Shown here: piece by piece, positions 1 to 8,185 of the stretch | Layout: the number at the start of each line of letters is the position of its first letter | Numbering within the stretch: position 1 is the first letter of the stretch | The notes under the pieces: model-generated | What the model saw: only the letters and a program-made list of their open reading frames with translations | Databases searched by the model: none | What the model was told of the DNA's origin: nothing | Made by a program: the position numbers and the translations under genes | Assembly (NCBI RefSeq): GCF_009930815.1 | Contig: NZ_CP022222.1 | Location: forward strand, 7,420,501 to 7,484,500 | Source: Bradyrhizobium sp. CCBAU 051011 | GTDB taxonomy: Bacteria > Pseudomonadota > Alphaproteobacteria > Rhizobiales > Xanthobacteraceae | Direction of reading: 5' to 3' | Length of the DNA: 64,000 nt

Positions 1-90
1 CGGTTCGTGCTTCGTCAATAGCCGAAACACGTCGAGACGGGTCGATTGAGCAAGCGCCGCCAGCGCGAGAATGGCTTTTTCCGATTCCAT
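1..90 (-). CDS. ArsR-family transcriptional regulator, N-terminal part (runs off the window)
   Basis: The first 30 codons on the minus strand begin at an ATG at 90 and read MESEKAILALAALAQSTRLD and onward. The run LAALAQSTRLDVFRLL is the usual opening helix of ArsR/SmtB winged-helix repressors (compare LGNPTRLKIYRAL in the neighbour at 198). The gene points away from the arsR at 198, so two ArsR-type repressors face each other across about 107 bp. A perfect 10-bp palindrome sits 15-24 bp before the start codon and could be its operator. The metal-sensing residues lie outside the window, so the inducer cannot be judged. Confidence 0.75.
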   Translation of the reverse strand, partial: MESEKAILALAALAQSTRLDVFRLLTKHEP

Positions 91-104
91 ATATCCAGAC
101 TTAT

Positions 105-114
105 CGATATATCG
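105..114. promoter_or_regulatory. Palindrome CGATATATCG, candidate ArsR operator
   Basis: Perfect 10-bp inverted repeat between the two divergent ArsR genes, close to the start of the leftward one. ArsR/SmtB proteins bind AT-rich palindromes next to their own promoters. Binding here is inferred from position and symmetry only. Confidence 0.4.
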
Positions 115-137
115 CTTCCTGTCAATCCTTGGCCTTT

Positions 138-157
138 ATTTCGATAATTCCAGAAAT
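138..157. promoter_or_regulatory. Imperfect palindrome ATTTC-N10-GAAAT before the rightward arsR, candidate operator
   Basis: The 20-bp element starts ATTTCGATAATTC and ends CAGAAAT, with matching 5-bp ends. It lies 41 bp before the arsR start at 198. Twelve of its first thirteen bases recur at 539-551, just before the flavoprotein gene, suggesting one protein binds both places. Confidence 0.45.
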
Positions 158-197
158 ACCGTAGACGAACCTGGGTTCATGTGAGAAGATTGCCCTC

Positions 198-515
198 ATG
201 AAAATCGATGATGCCGCCGCCCATCTAGAAGCATTGGGTAACCCGACCCGGCTGAAAATCTACCGCGCGCTGATCCGCGCCGGCGGCGCCGGGCTTGCCG
301 TCGGCCGGCTGCAGGAGAAGCTGAAAATCGCGCCCTCCACTCTCTCCCATCACATCAAGGCATTGGTGGTGGTGGGGCTGGTAACCCAGGTGCGCGATGC
401 CACCACGCTGATCTGCCACGCCAACTATGAAGTGATGCGGGAGCTGGTCGGTTTTCTCGTTGCCGAATGCTGCACCGAAAGCGCTGAGACCAAGGACACC
501 AGGACCGCGGCTTGA
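198..515 (+). CDS. ArsR/SmtB-family metalloregulator
   Basis: This is a 105-residue winged-helix repressor of normal ArsR length. The opening helix LGNPTRLKIYRAL (residues 13-25) and the recognition-helix run APSTLSHHIKAL (45-56) are typical of the family. Cysteines at 73, 91 and 92 (a C-terminal AECCTE) could form a metalloid site; C-terminal cysteine pairs occur in some arsenite-sensing ArsR proteins. It is the first gene of an apparent rightward operon with a flavoprotein and two MFS carriers. The inferred role is derepression of these by a thiophilic metalloid. The inducer is not proven, so the symbol arsR is withheld. Confidence 0.88.
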   Translation: MKIDDAAAHLEALGNPTRLKIYRALIRAGGAGLAVGRLQEKLKIAPSTLSHHIKALVVVGLVTQVRDATTLICHANYEVMRELVGFLVAECCTESAETKDTRTAA

Positions 516-538
516 ATGCCGCGTTTTTCTCGACCGCT

Positions 539-551
539 ATTTCGATATTTC
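539..551 (+). promoter_or_regulatory. Second copy of the ArsR-operator-like sequence
   Basis: ATTTCGATATTTC differs by one base from 138-150 (ATTTCGATAATTC). It lies between the arsR stop and the ribosome-binding site GGGAGGAAAG of the flavoprotein gene. It may be a second operator or an internal promoter site; the role is inferred from duplication alone. Confidence 0.35.
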
Positions 552-571
552 TAGTTTTATGGGAGGAAAGC

Positions 572-1936
572 ATGAGCGAAGCCAAGACCGTCGCCATCAT
601 CGGAGCCGGGCCGGTCGGCCTCGCCGCGGCGGCCCATGTGCTGGAGCGCGGGCTGGAGCCGATCGTGCTGGAGGCCGGCGACAGCGTCGGCCACGCCATG
701 CGGCAATGGGGCCACGTCCAACTATTCTCGCCCTGGGAATACAATGTCGACAAGGCGGCGGCGCGCCTGCTCGCGACCACGGGCTGGAATTCTCCCGAGC
801 CGGACCAGTATCCGACCGGCGCGGAGATGGTGGAACATTATCTCGAACCGCTCGCCGGCAATACCGCGCTGAAATCCCGCATTCACACGTCGAGCCGCGT
901 CACCGGCATCAGCCGTGTCGGCTTCGACAAGATGAAGACCAACGGCCGCGACAAGGCGCCGTTCGAAATCCGCTATCAGAACGGGCAAGGCCCGAGAGTC
1001 GTGAAGGCTGACGCGGTGATCGACGTATCAGGCACCTGGCATGCGCCGAACCCGGCAGGCGCCAACGGTCTCCCCGCCATTGGCGAGAAAGAGGTCACCG
1101 ACAGGATCGCTTACGGCATGCCCGATGTGCTCGGCAAAGACCGCGCACGCTATGCCGGCAAGACCGTTGCGGTGCTGGGCGCTGGCCATTCCGCGATCGG
1201 CACGCTGACCGATCTGGCGAAACTCGCTGAGCAGGCGCCGGGCACCCGGCCGATCTGGCTGCTGCGCGGCAGCGATCCCGCCAAGGCGTTCGGCGGCGGC
1301 GCGAATGACAAGCTGGTGGCCCGTGGCGAGTTGGGCGCGGCTTTTGCCGCCTTGGTGAGCGCTGGCCGGATTGAGCTGCAAAGCGAATTTCGCGTTTCGC
1401 ATCTCATCGCAGATGGCCCCCGCCTCGTCATCGGCGCTCTATCGGGCTGCAGCGCCCGTCGCGTCATGGCCGATGAATTGATCGTCGCAACCGGCTTCCG
1501 GCCGGACCTCGATTTTGCGCGCGAGCTGCGCATCCGGCTCGATCCGGCGATCGAATGCCCGGTCGCGCTGGCGCCGCTGATCGATCCCAACATCCACAGT
1601 TGCGGCACTGTGCGCCCTCACGGCGCCCGCGAATTGGCGCAGGACGAGCCGGGATTCTACTTCGCCGGCATGAAGTCTTACGGCCGCGCGCCGACCTTCC
1701 TGATGCTCACGGGCTACGAGCAGGTGCGCTCGATCGCGGCCGACATCGCTGGAGACCGCAAAGCCGCCGAGCGGGTCGAACTGGTGCTGCCCGAGACCGG
1801 GGTTTGCAGCCGTTCACTCGCGCCAGATGCCAGCAATTGCTGCGGCGGCCCTGCATTATCGGATGTTGACGCCTGTTGCGTCGCGGATGAAAAAGCAAAG
1901 CAACAAGGCAAGACGGGATGTGGTTGCGCGTCCTGA
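572..1936 (+). CDS. ArsR-linked FAD/NAD(P)-dependent oxidoreductase with cysteine-rich C-terminus
   Basis: The ATG at 572 is chosen because GGGAGGAAAG lies just before it, giving 454 residues. The protein has an N-terminal FAD-binding GAGPVG (residues 11-16), a second dinucleotide fold with LGAGHSAIG (202-210), and the ATGFRPDL signature (306-313) of flavin-containing monooxygenases and related oxidoreductases. The last 45 residues are unusual: cysteines at 412, 423, 424, 435, 436, 450 and 452, ending TGCGCAS, which resembles a soft-metal binding tail. It sits between an ArsR repressor and two MFS carriers. An ArsO-like role in oxidising or trapping a metalloid is plausible but inferred. It overlaps the next gene if that gene starts at 1887. 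Confidence 0.8.
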   Translation: MSEAKTVAIIGAGPVGLAAAAHVLERGLEPIVLEAGDSVGHAMRQWGHVQLFSPWEYNVDKAAARLLATTGWNSPEPDQYPTGAEMVEHYLEPLAGNTALKSRIHTSSRVTGISRVGFDKMKTNGRDKAPFEIRYQNGQGPRVVKADAVIDVSGTWHAPNPAGANGLPAIGEKEVTDRIAYGMPDVLGKDRARYAGKTVAVLGAGHSAIGTLTDLAKLAEQAPGTRPIWLLRGSDPAKAFGGGANDKLVARGELGAAFAALVSAGRIELQSEFRVSHLIADGPRLVIGALSGCSARRVMADELIVATGFRPDLDFARELRIRLDPAIECPVALAPLIDPNIHSCGTVRPHGARELAQDEPGFYFAGMKSYGRAPTFLMLTGYEQVRSIAADIAGDRKAAERVELVLPETGVCSRSLAPDASNCCGGPALSDVDACCVADEKAKQQGKTGCGCAS

Positions 1937-3158
1937 TCAACAGGGAGTGAGCGGAATCTCGCTGGAAGGCCGATCCGTCATTGTCGCGATGTGCGTGGGG
2001 CAGCTCGGCAGCCTGCTTCCGCACGTCGTCGTACCCTCGATTCTGGCCGCATTCCTGATTCCGGAATGGCACTTAAGCGGCGCCCAGGCCGGCCTGCTGG
2101 CGGGCTCCGGCGCGGCGGGCTACATGCTCACAGTCCCCGTGCTGGCGACGCTCACCGATCGCATCGATGCGCGCAAGATCCTGATCGCGGGCTCGGCGGT
2201 CAGCGCGCTCGGCACGTTGCTGTTCGGTGCCTTTGCCACCGGCCTGTGGTCGGGCGCCCTCTTCAACGCCATCGCCGGCATCGGCTTTGCGGGCGCCTAT
2301 ATGCCCGGGCTCAAGGCGCTGACGGATCGTCTCGCACCCGGCGACTCATCGCGTGCGATCACGCTCTACACGTCGAGTTTCTCGTTCGGCGTCGGCCTGT
2401 CGTTCCTGGTTTCACAGCTTGTGGCGGACGCCTGGGGCTGGCGGACCGCGTTCTTCGTCACCGCCGCCGGACCGCTGGTGATGCTTATGGTCTGCTTCCT
2501 GTTGCGGCCAGTCGAACCAAAGCCGGCGTCGGGGCGGCTTCTGGATTTCGCTCCGGTGTTCCAGAACCGGAAAGCCATGGGTTTTGTGCTCGGCTACGGC
2601 GCGCATTGCTTTGAACTCTACGGCATAAGAACCTGGATCGTGGCGTTCTGGACCTTTGTCGTTGCCCGGAATTCCGACGCTTCGATCCTGACGCCCGTCG
2701 TCGTCAGCGTGGTGTTCTCCCTGCTTGCCATGCCCGCAAGCATACTCGGCAACGAATTCGCGCTCCGGTTCGGCCGTCACCGCGCAATCACAGCCGTCAT
2801 GCTTGCCTCCGCCGCCGTGGCACTTCTGATCGGCTTCTTCGCCGACAAGTCGCCCTGGTTGCTGCTGCCTTTGATCCTCGTTTATGCCGTCACGGTACCT
2901 GCCGATTCCGGCGCGTTGACGTCGGGCATGTCGATGGCGGCGGACCCGAGCCATCGCGGAGCGACCATGGCGATGCATTCCACGATCGGCTTCAGCCTCT
3001 CCGCGCTTGGTGCGTGGGCGCTGGGCGTCGCATTGGATGCCACCGGCGGTCCGCAGAGCGGATCGGCCTGGATGGCTGCCTTCTCGGTGCTGGCCGCCGG
3101 CGCCCTGCTCGGCCCGCTGGCGCTAATCTGGTCGAGACGAGAGACGCGACAACCGTGA
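1887..3158 (+). CDS. MFS transporter
   Basis: This is a 12-helix major facilitator, about 423 residues if the ATG at 1887 is used. The loop LTDRIDARKIL between helices 2 and 3 matches the MFS signature region. The start is uncertain: 1887 overlaps the flavoprotein end by 50 bp and has no clear ribosome-binding site, while GTG codons at 1920 and 1947 (the latter right after CAGGGA) are alternatives. It overlaps the next MFS gene by a GTGA junction, so the two are probably translated together. Substrate is unknown; the ArsR context suggests export of a metalloid or its oxidised derivative. Confidence 0.8.
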   Translation: MKKQSNKARRDVVARPDQQGVSGISLEGRSVIVAMCVGQLGSLLPHVVVPSILAAFLIPEWHLSGAQAGLLAGSGAAGYMLTVPVLATLTDRIDARKILIAGSAVSALGTLLFGAFATGLWSGALFNAIAGIGFAGAYMPGLKALTDRLAPGDSSRAITLYTSSFSFGVGLSFLVSQLVADAWGWRTAFFVTAAGPLVMLMVCFLLRPVEPKPASGRLLDFAPVFQNRKAMGFVLGYGAHCFELYGIRTWIVAFWTFVVARNSDASILTPVVVSVVFSLLAMPASILGNEFALRFGRHRAITAVMLASAAVALLIGFFADKSPWLLLPLILVYAVTVPADSGALTSGMSMAADPSHRGATMAMHSTIGFSLSALGAWALGVALDATGGPQSGSAWMAAFSVLAAGALLGPLALIWSRRETRQP

Positions 3159-4312
3159 ACCAGCTTCCCATCATTTTGGCCCTCGGCACGACGCAGACGC
3201 TGGCCTGGGCGTCGAGCTACTACCTGCCCGCGATCCTCGCCGATCCCATCGCGCGCGATCTCGGCGTTTCCTCAAGCTGGGTGTTTGGCGCGTTCTCGGC
3301 ATCGTTGGTGCTCTCCGCCCTGCTGGCCCCACGGATCGGACGTCAGATTGACCTCGTTGGCGGCAGACCTGTGCTGTCGATGTCGAATCTGATGCTGGCG
3401 GCAGGTCTCGCGCTGCTCGGCATGAGCACATCGGTCCCGCTCATGATCGTCGCCTGGCTCCTGCTCGGCATCGGCATGACCGCGGGCCTGTACGACGCCG
3501 CCTTTGCTGCGCTTGGGCGGATCTATGGCGATTCGGCCCGCCGCTCGATCACCGGCATCACGCTGCTGGCCGGCTTTGCCTCGACGGTCGGATGGCCGCT
3601 ATCGGCGTGGGGCCTGGAAACCATCGGCTGGCGCAACACCTGCTTTGCCTGGGCGGCGACCCATATCCTGATCGGCCTGCCGATCAATTTGCTGATGCTG
3701 CCGGCGGTGAAGGGCGCGAAAGCCGCGGTGGCGGCAGCCGTCAAGCCGCATATCCCGATCGACCGCACCATGATCGTGCTCGCCTTCGTCTTTGCCGCGG
3801 CATGGACCGTCACCGGCGCGATGGCGGCGCACCTGCCGCGCATCATGGAAGCGGCCGGCGCGACCACTGCGCAGGCAGTATTTGCCGGTGCGCTGATCGG
3901 CCCCGCGCAGGTCGCCGCGCGGATCTTCGAGGCGGGCTTTCTCAGCCGCTACCATCCGCTGGTCTCGACCAAGCTCGCCTGCATCACGAATCCGATCGGC
4001 GCCGCGATCCTCTGGCTGGCAGGCGGCGGCGCGGCCAGCGTGTTCGCGGTCTTTTACGGCTCGGGCAACGGCATTCTGACCATTGCGCGCGGCACGCTGC
4101 CGCTCGCAATCTTCGGCCCCGAGAACTACGGTTATCGCCTCGGCATCATCGGTGCGCCGGCGCGGATGGCACAGGCGGCAGCGCCGCTGTTGTTCGGGCT
4201 TTTGATCGAGGCGATGGGCGCGCGGGTTCTGATCGTCTCCTCCGCACTCAGCATCGCGGCGCTGCTGGCGCTGTTCCTGCTGCGGAAGGGACCACCGCGG
4301 CCGCACCCGTAA
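3155..4312 (+). CDS. MFS transporter, translationally coupled to the preceding MFS gene
   Basis: The GTG at 3155 overlaps the TGA of the upstream MFS gene (GTGA), giving 385 residues and about twelve hydrophobic segments. Reading begins VNQLPIILALGTTQTLAWAS, so the first helix starts almost at the N-terminus, which supports this start over more upstream ones. The loop LAPRIGRQIDLVGGRPVL is the MFS helix 2-3 signature region. It is clearly different in sequence from its neighbour, so the pair is not a recent duplication. It probably exports a compound handled by the flavoprotein; the substrate cannot be read from sequence. It converges on the EamA gene 25 bp away. Confidence 0.82.
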   Translation: MNQLPIILALGTTQTLAWASSYYLPAILADPIARDLGVSSSWVFGAFSASLVLSALLAPRIGRQIDLVGGRPVLSMSNLMLAAGLALLGMSTSVPLMIVAWLLLGIGMTAGLYDAAFAALGRIYGDSARRSITGITLLAGFASTVGWPLSAWGLETIGWRNTCFAWAATHILIGLPINLLMLPAVKGAKAAVAAAVKPHIPIDRTMIVLAFVFAAAWTVTGAMAAHLPRIMEAAGATTAQAVFAGALIGPAQVAARIFEAGFLSRYHPLVSTKLACITNPIGAAILWLAGGGAASVFAVFYGSGNGILTIARGTLPLAIFGPENYGYRLGIIGAPARMAQAAAPLLFGLLIEAMGARVLIVSSALSIAALLALFLLRKGPPRPHP

Positions 4313-4337
4313 ACGGAATGGCGTGATGTTCGCCAGC

Positions 4338-5228
4338 CTACGGCGTTTTGACCTCGGACGTCGCAATCCATATGCCCGCAAACACGGCGACCAGCCCAAC
4401 AATCAGGTTGGGCGTGATCGGCTCGCCGACGAGCTGGGTGGCGAGCAGGCCGGCTGCGATCGGATTGACGGTCATGGTGTTGGCAACGCGCGTCGGCGAG
4501 GCCCGCTCCAGCGCCAATACCCACAGGATGAACGCCAGCGCGCCGCCGGCGACGCCAAGATAGATGCCCGCGATCCATTGCGGCGTGCCGAACGCGTTCA
4601 AGGCCGCGACACTGCCGGTGAACAAGCCGACCAGGATCAGCGCCGCGGCGCCCGTCCCCATGCCGACGGTGAGGAAGCCCAGCGCGCTGGAGCGGCGGAT
4701 GAACGGGCGAGACCACACATTGTAGAACGCCATGCACAGCACCGCGCCCGTCATGATCAGTTCGCCGCGCCACGCCCCCGCCGGAGCCGCCGCAAGCCCG
4801 GAGGCGAGCGCTGCGACAACACCGAGCACCGCGACGCAGACGCCGATCGTTTTCCGCTTCGTCAGCGGCTCGATGCCGAGCAGCGCCCCCACCATCATGG
4901 TCTGCAGCGGCAGCGTCGCCAGCGCCAGCGAAGCGCGCGCCGCGGTCGTAAACGTCATCGCGATGTTGTAGAAAACGAAGAACACGCCGAAGAAGCAAAA
5001 GCCAAGCGCAGCGACGGCAGGCCAGTCTGCGCGCTGCGGCCATCTCACCCTAAGCAGCAACGCTGCGGGCAGCACGCAGAGAAAGCCGATGCCCCAGCGC
5101 AGAATGGCGAGCGTGATCGGATCGGCATTGCCGGCGAGATAACGCGTGATCGCGGCCGCACTGCCACCGAGGCAACTAGAGACCAATGCGATGGCAACCC
5201 CGACCCCTTCGCCCACTGCCGCCTCCAT
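4338..5228 (-). CDS. EamA/DMT-family transporter
   Basis: About 296 residues with ten predicted hydrophobic helices arranged as two EamA repeats, the normal size and plan of drug/metabolite transporters of the RhaT/YdcZ type. LAILRWGIGFLCVLPAALLL lies in the first repeat and LMTAVLC-like hydrophobic helices follow. The ATG at 5228 places the first helix at the N-terminus; a GTG at 5264 would add twelve charged residues and has no better ribosome-binding site. Substrate is unknown (amino acids and metabolites are typical for the family). It ends 25 bp from the MFS gene on the other strand. Confidence 0.82.
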   Translation of the reverse strand: MEAAVGEGVGVAIALVSSCLGGSAAAITRYLAGNADPITLAILRWGIGFLCVLPAALLLRVRWPQRADWPAVAALGFCFFGVFFVFYNIAMTFTTAARASLALATLPLQTMMVGALLGIEPLTKRKTIGVCVAVLGVVAALASGLAAAPAGAWRGELIMTGAVLCMAFYNVWSRPFIRRSSALGFLTVGMGTGAAALILVGLFTGSVAALNAFGTPQWIAGIYLGVAGGALAFILWVLALERASPTRVANTMTVNPIAAGLLATQLVGEPITPNLIVGLVAVFAGIWIATSEVKTP

Positions 5229-5539
5229 CGCGTTGTGCGTTCTTGATCGCAGGATGCGCCTCACAAGAAGTCAACGCAAATGGCGGCAAGTGTCAGCAGA
5301 ACGGGCGACCACCTACACCTTACGCGTGTATCGCTCGCAGGCCGGGTATCTGCCAGTTCGGAGCTGCGTCACATCAGCTAATTACGCGTCAATCCATTCC
5401 TAAATTTCAATCAATTGCATCGAACCCGCATAGCACGCCGCTAACAAGTTTTTGTCATGAGGATGAGCTAACTGGAATCCAGTCTTCCAGTAGTTTCGGA
5501 GCTCCGGTATGTCGAAGCTTCAAGGCTGTGGAATTGACA

Positions 5540-5788
5540 ATGCAAGAAGCGATCCGCCTACGTGAACTGGAAGCCGAGTGCCGGCAGCGCGCGCTGAGCG
5601 AACCTGACAGGAAATGGTACTGGCTCGCGCAGGCCGCCAAGTACCAGGTACAGGCCAGCCAGAAGATCGCCTTCCACGCCGAGGAGGCCAACACCACCGA
5701 CTCTCCAGAAGTCAAGTTGGCGCAATGGTCGCACGGCCGTGACGAGCGCCGGCTGGCGGGCCCCTACGCCGTGAAGGGCGAACGATAG
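5540..5788 (+). CDS. Small charged helical protein of unknown function
   Basis: An 82-residue soluble protein that starts MQEAIRLRELEAECRQRALS. The first 50 residues look like two amphipathic helices separated by a short polar turn (SEPDRKWYW). The same plan, with an early alpha-helix rich in Arg/Glu, an S/T-D turn and then a Y-R or Y-Q helix, is seen in the small genes at 46567 and 53344. The ATG at 5540 is preceded by a weak GGAATT. It abuts the stop of the convergent MFS gene with no gap. Function is not recognised. Confidence 0.6.
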   Translation: MQEAIRLRELEAECRQRALSEPDRKWYWLAQAAKYQVQASQKIAFHAEEANTTDSPEVKLAQWSHGRDERRLAGPYAVKGER

Positions 5789-7030
5789 CTAACGCCCCTG
5801 CTCTTCCGGCGGCCTGATGTGTCGGAACGAGAACAGCAGCGCCAGGTCGTAGGCGATCTTGAGCGTGCCGCAGACCACCAAAGGCAACCCCGTAAACGAT
5901 GTCATCAGCAGCGCGCCCGCGATTGCCGGGCTGATCGCCGATGCGAGGCTGCGCGGCACGGCGGTGACGCTGGCGGCCGCGGGCCGCTCGGCCGGCGTCA
6001 CCACCGCCATGACGTAGGAGGTGCGGGTCGGGACGTCCATCTGCGACAGCGCCGAGCGCAGCAGCAACAACCCGAGCGCCACGTAGAGGTTCGGTGCAAA
6101 CGCCGCCAGGATCAGGAAGACGCTGGAGGGAATATGCGTAAACACCATGGTGTTGACGAGGCCGATACGTTTCGCGATCCAGGCCGCGACCGGATAGGAA
6201 AAGGCGCTCAGCGTGCCCGACCAGAAGAAAAACAACCCGGCCGCCGATAGTGACAGGTCGAAACGTTCGAACAGCCAGAGCACCAGCAGGGATTGCGCGA
6301 CGAAGCCGCCGGCGAAGGCATCGATGCTGAACAGCGCCGCGAGCTTGTAGACGGTGCCGCGCGAGGGGCCGAGCGGTGCTTGCTGTGCCTTCTCCTCGCC
6401 GCGCTGGTGCGGCACATAGCGATAGAGCGCCGCGCAGGCGATGCCGAGCACGGCATAGGCATAGAACATCTGGCGGAATGCGGCGAGTTGGGTGGCGCCC
6501 CCGGCGACGAGGAAATCGGGCAGCGAGGCCGCGAGCGAACCCGCCGCGGTGCAGAGCGCGCCGATCAGGCTGTAGCGCGCGAACACCTGCGTGCGGCGCT
6601 CGTCGGTCGCGCTATGCGCCAGCACCGCATGCTCCAGCGGCACCAGCACGCCGAGATCGCCACCGGAAGCGTTGATGGTGCCGATGAAGGCGACGAGCGC
6701 GATCAGCACAAAATGCTCGACGGCGGGAAAGGCGATACCGGTCGCCGCCATCAGGCCGGCGCCTGCGATCAACAGCGGCCGCAGATCGTGGCGCGGCGCG
6801 ATCCAGCCCGTGATCAGCGTCAGCAGCGCCGTGCCGAGCAGCGATGCGGTCGCGACGATGCCGACCGCGACGGCGTCGTAGCCGAGCGCGCTCATGTAGG
6901 CCGGCAGAATGATGATGGCAAAACCGTCACCGAAACCGCGCAGGCCACGCGCGAGGTAGAGCAGCCTGATCAGCGCGTTGGCAGTGGAGGGGTTGGGTTC
7001 AGTCGCGATACCGGTCACGCTTGCGTCCAT
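5789..7030 (-). CDS. MFS transporter
   Basis: The ATG at 7030 is chosen because GGGGGATGG lies just before it on the minus strand; the longer upstream reading is Arg/Pro-rich and derived from repeat sequence. The product is 413 residues with about twelve helices and a hydrophilic linker near the middle (RYVPHQRGEEKAQQAPLG), as in MFS drug and metabolite exporters. It is not close to the two MFS carriers at 1.9-4.3 kb. Substrate unknown; it is grouped with metal-resistance and efflux genes. Confidence 0.82.
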   Translation of the reverse strand: MDASVTGIATEPNPSTANALIRLLYLARGLRGFGDGFAIIILPAYMSALGYDAVAVGIVATASLLGTALLTLITGWIAPRHDLRPLLIAGAGLMAATGIAFPAVEHFVLIALVAFIGTINASGGDLGVLVPLEHAVLAHSATDERRTQVFARYSLIGALCTAAGSLAASLPDFLVAGGATQLAAFRQMFYAYAVLGIACAALYRYVPHQRGEEKAQQAPLGPSRGTVYKLAALFSIDAFAGGFVAQSLLVLWLFERFDLSLSAAGLFFFWSGTLSAFSYPVAAWIAKRIGLVNTMVFTHIPSSVFLILAAFAPNLYVALGLLLLRSALSQMDVPTRTSYVMAVVTPAERPAAASVTAVPRSLASAISPAIAGALLMTSFTGLPLVVCGTLKIAYDLALLFSFRHIRPPEEQGR

Positions 7031-7158
7031 GCGCCATCCCCCACAAAAGCGAGAGTGCGCAGAGCTTGGACGGCGGACCGTCTGACGGGGAGCCTGCTTT
7101 GTCCCCGGTGGCCCGAAGCTAGGACCGAAACCGGTGGGGCGCAAGCGCCCTCTCGCAG

Positions 7159-7234
7159 GATGGGTGGAGCGCAGCGATACCCATCAAAAATCGTGGTGGC
7201 GCAGGATGATGGGCATCGCTTCGCTCCACCCATC
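7159..7234. repeat. Palindromic intergenic repeat with 27-bp arms
   Basis: Arms at 7159-7185 and 7208-7234 are inverted copies matching at 25 of 27 bases (GATGGGTGGAGCGCAGCGAT... against GATGGGCATCGCTTCGCTCC...). It would fold into one long hairpin. It lies between the divergent MFS and chromate genes, occupying most of the 336-bp gap 7031-7366. The rest of that gap shows no gene. Confidence 0.85.
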
Positions 7235-7366
7235 TTACGGCATCGCGTGATTCAGTTGACAGCGGAAGTCTCCAGGGTTTAATTCGCCACATGGGGATGT
7301 TGCGATCTCCCCACGAGGCGACATGCCCAAGTATCGCGTCCCGTTTTCTTTGACGAGGGCGCAGCC

Positions 7367-8185
7367 ATGTCATCCTATGCAACGATATCTCCAGACAAGC
7401 TTTCCAAACTGATCGGCACGGCGAACACGCCTGCCCTGATCGACGTACGCACCGACGAGGATTTCGCCGCCGACCCCCGCCTCATTCCGGGCGCGGTCAG
7501 GCGTAATCACGAGGAAGCCGCCGATTGGGGCGAAGCGTTCTCCGGCCGCCCGGCCATCGTCGTCTGCCTGCGCGGCCAGAAACTGGCGCAGGGTACCGCG
7601 GCCTGGCTGCGACATCTCGATGTTTCGGCCGAAGCGCTGGAAGGCGGCTTTGAAGGCTGGAAGGCGGCCAAACTGCCGCTGGTGCCGGCTGAGAAGCTGC
7701 CCGCACGCGACGCAAAGGGTCGTACCGTGTGGGTGACCCGCGCGCGGCCAAAGATCGACCGCATCGCCTGCCCGTGGCTGATCCGCCGCTTCGTCGATCC
7801 AAACGCGGTGTTCCTGTTCGTGACGCCGGCTGAAGTGCTGGCAGTCGGCGAGCGCTTCAATGCCGCGCCGTTCGACGTGGAAAATGTGTTCTGGAGCCAC
7901 CGCGGCGAACTCTGCACCTTCGACGTCATGGTCGAGGAATTTGGCCTCGCGACACCGCCCTTGTTGCGGCTGGCAGCGATGGTCCGCGGCGCCGACACCG
8001 GCAGGCTCGATCTCGCCCCGGAAGCGCCCGGACTGCTCGCAGCGTCCCTCGGCCTGTCGCGGATGTTCGACGACGACCTGGAACAACTCGAAGCCGGCAT
8101 GACGCTGTACGATGCGTTCTATCGCTGGTGCCGCGATGCGACCGGCGAGACGCACAATTGGCCGACCAACAAGGCGAAGCCGTAA
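7367..8185 (+). CDS. Rhodanese domain fused to ChrB-type chromate resistance domain
   Basis: A 272-residue, two-domain protein. Residues 1-105 are a rhodanese (sulfurtransferase) fold with LIDVRTDEDF and an active-site loop VVCLRGQK, catalytic cysteine 67. From about residue 119, WVTRARPKIDRIACPWLIRR is the start of the ChrB C-terminal domain found in chromate-resistance proteins. It overlaps chrA by one base (TAATG), so the two form one unit. In the family ChrB-type proteins regulate or support chromate efflux. The rhodanese half suggests a sulfur-relay or thiol-reduction step, which is an inference. It is a variant of ChrB lacking the usual N-terminal half. Confidence 0.88.
   Translation: MSSYATISPDKLSKLIGTANTPALIDVRTDEDFAADPRLIPGAVRRNHEEAADWGEAFSGRPAIVVCLRGQKLAQGTAAWLRHLDVSAEALEGGFEGWKAAKLPLVPAEKLPARDAKGRTVWVTRARPKIDRIACPWLIRRFVDPNAVFLFVTPAEVLAVGERFNAAPFDVENVFWSHRGELCTFDVMVEEFGLATPPLLRLAAMVRGADTGRLDLAPEAPGLLAASLGLSRMFDDDLEQLEAGMTLYDAFYRWCRDATGETHNWPTNKAKP

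Noticed and set aside
7159..7234. Palindromic repeats as CRISPR units
   Set aside because: They are single inverted hairpins, with no regular spacing, no spacers and no cas genes.
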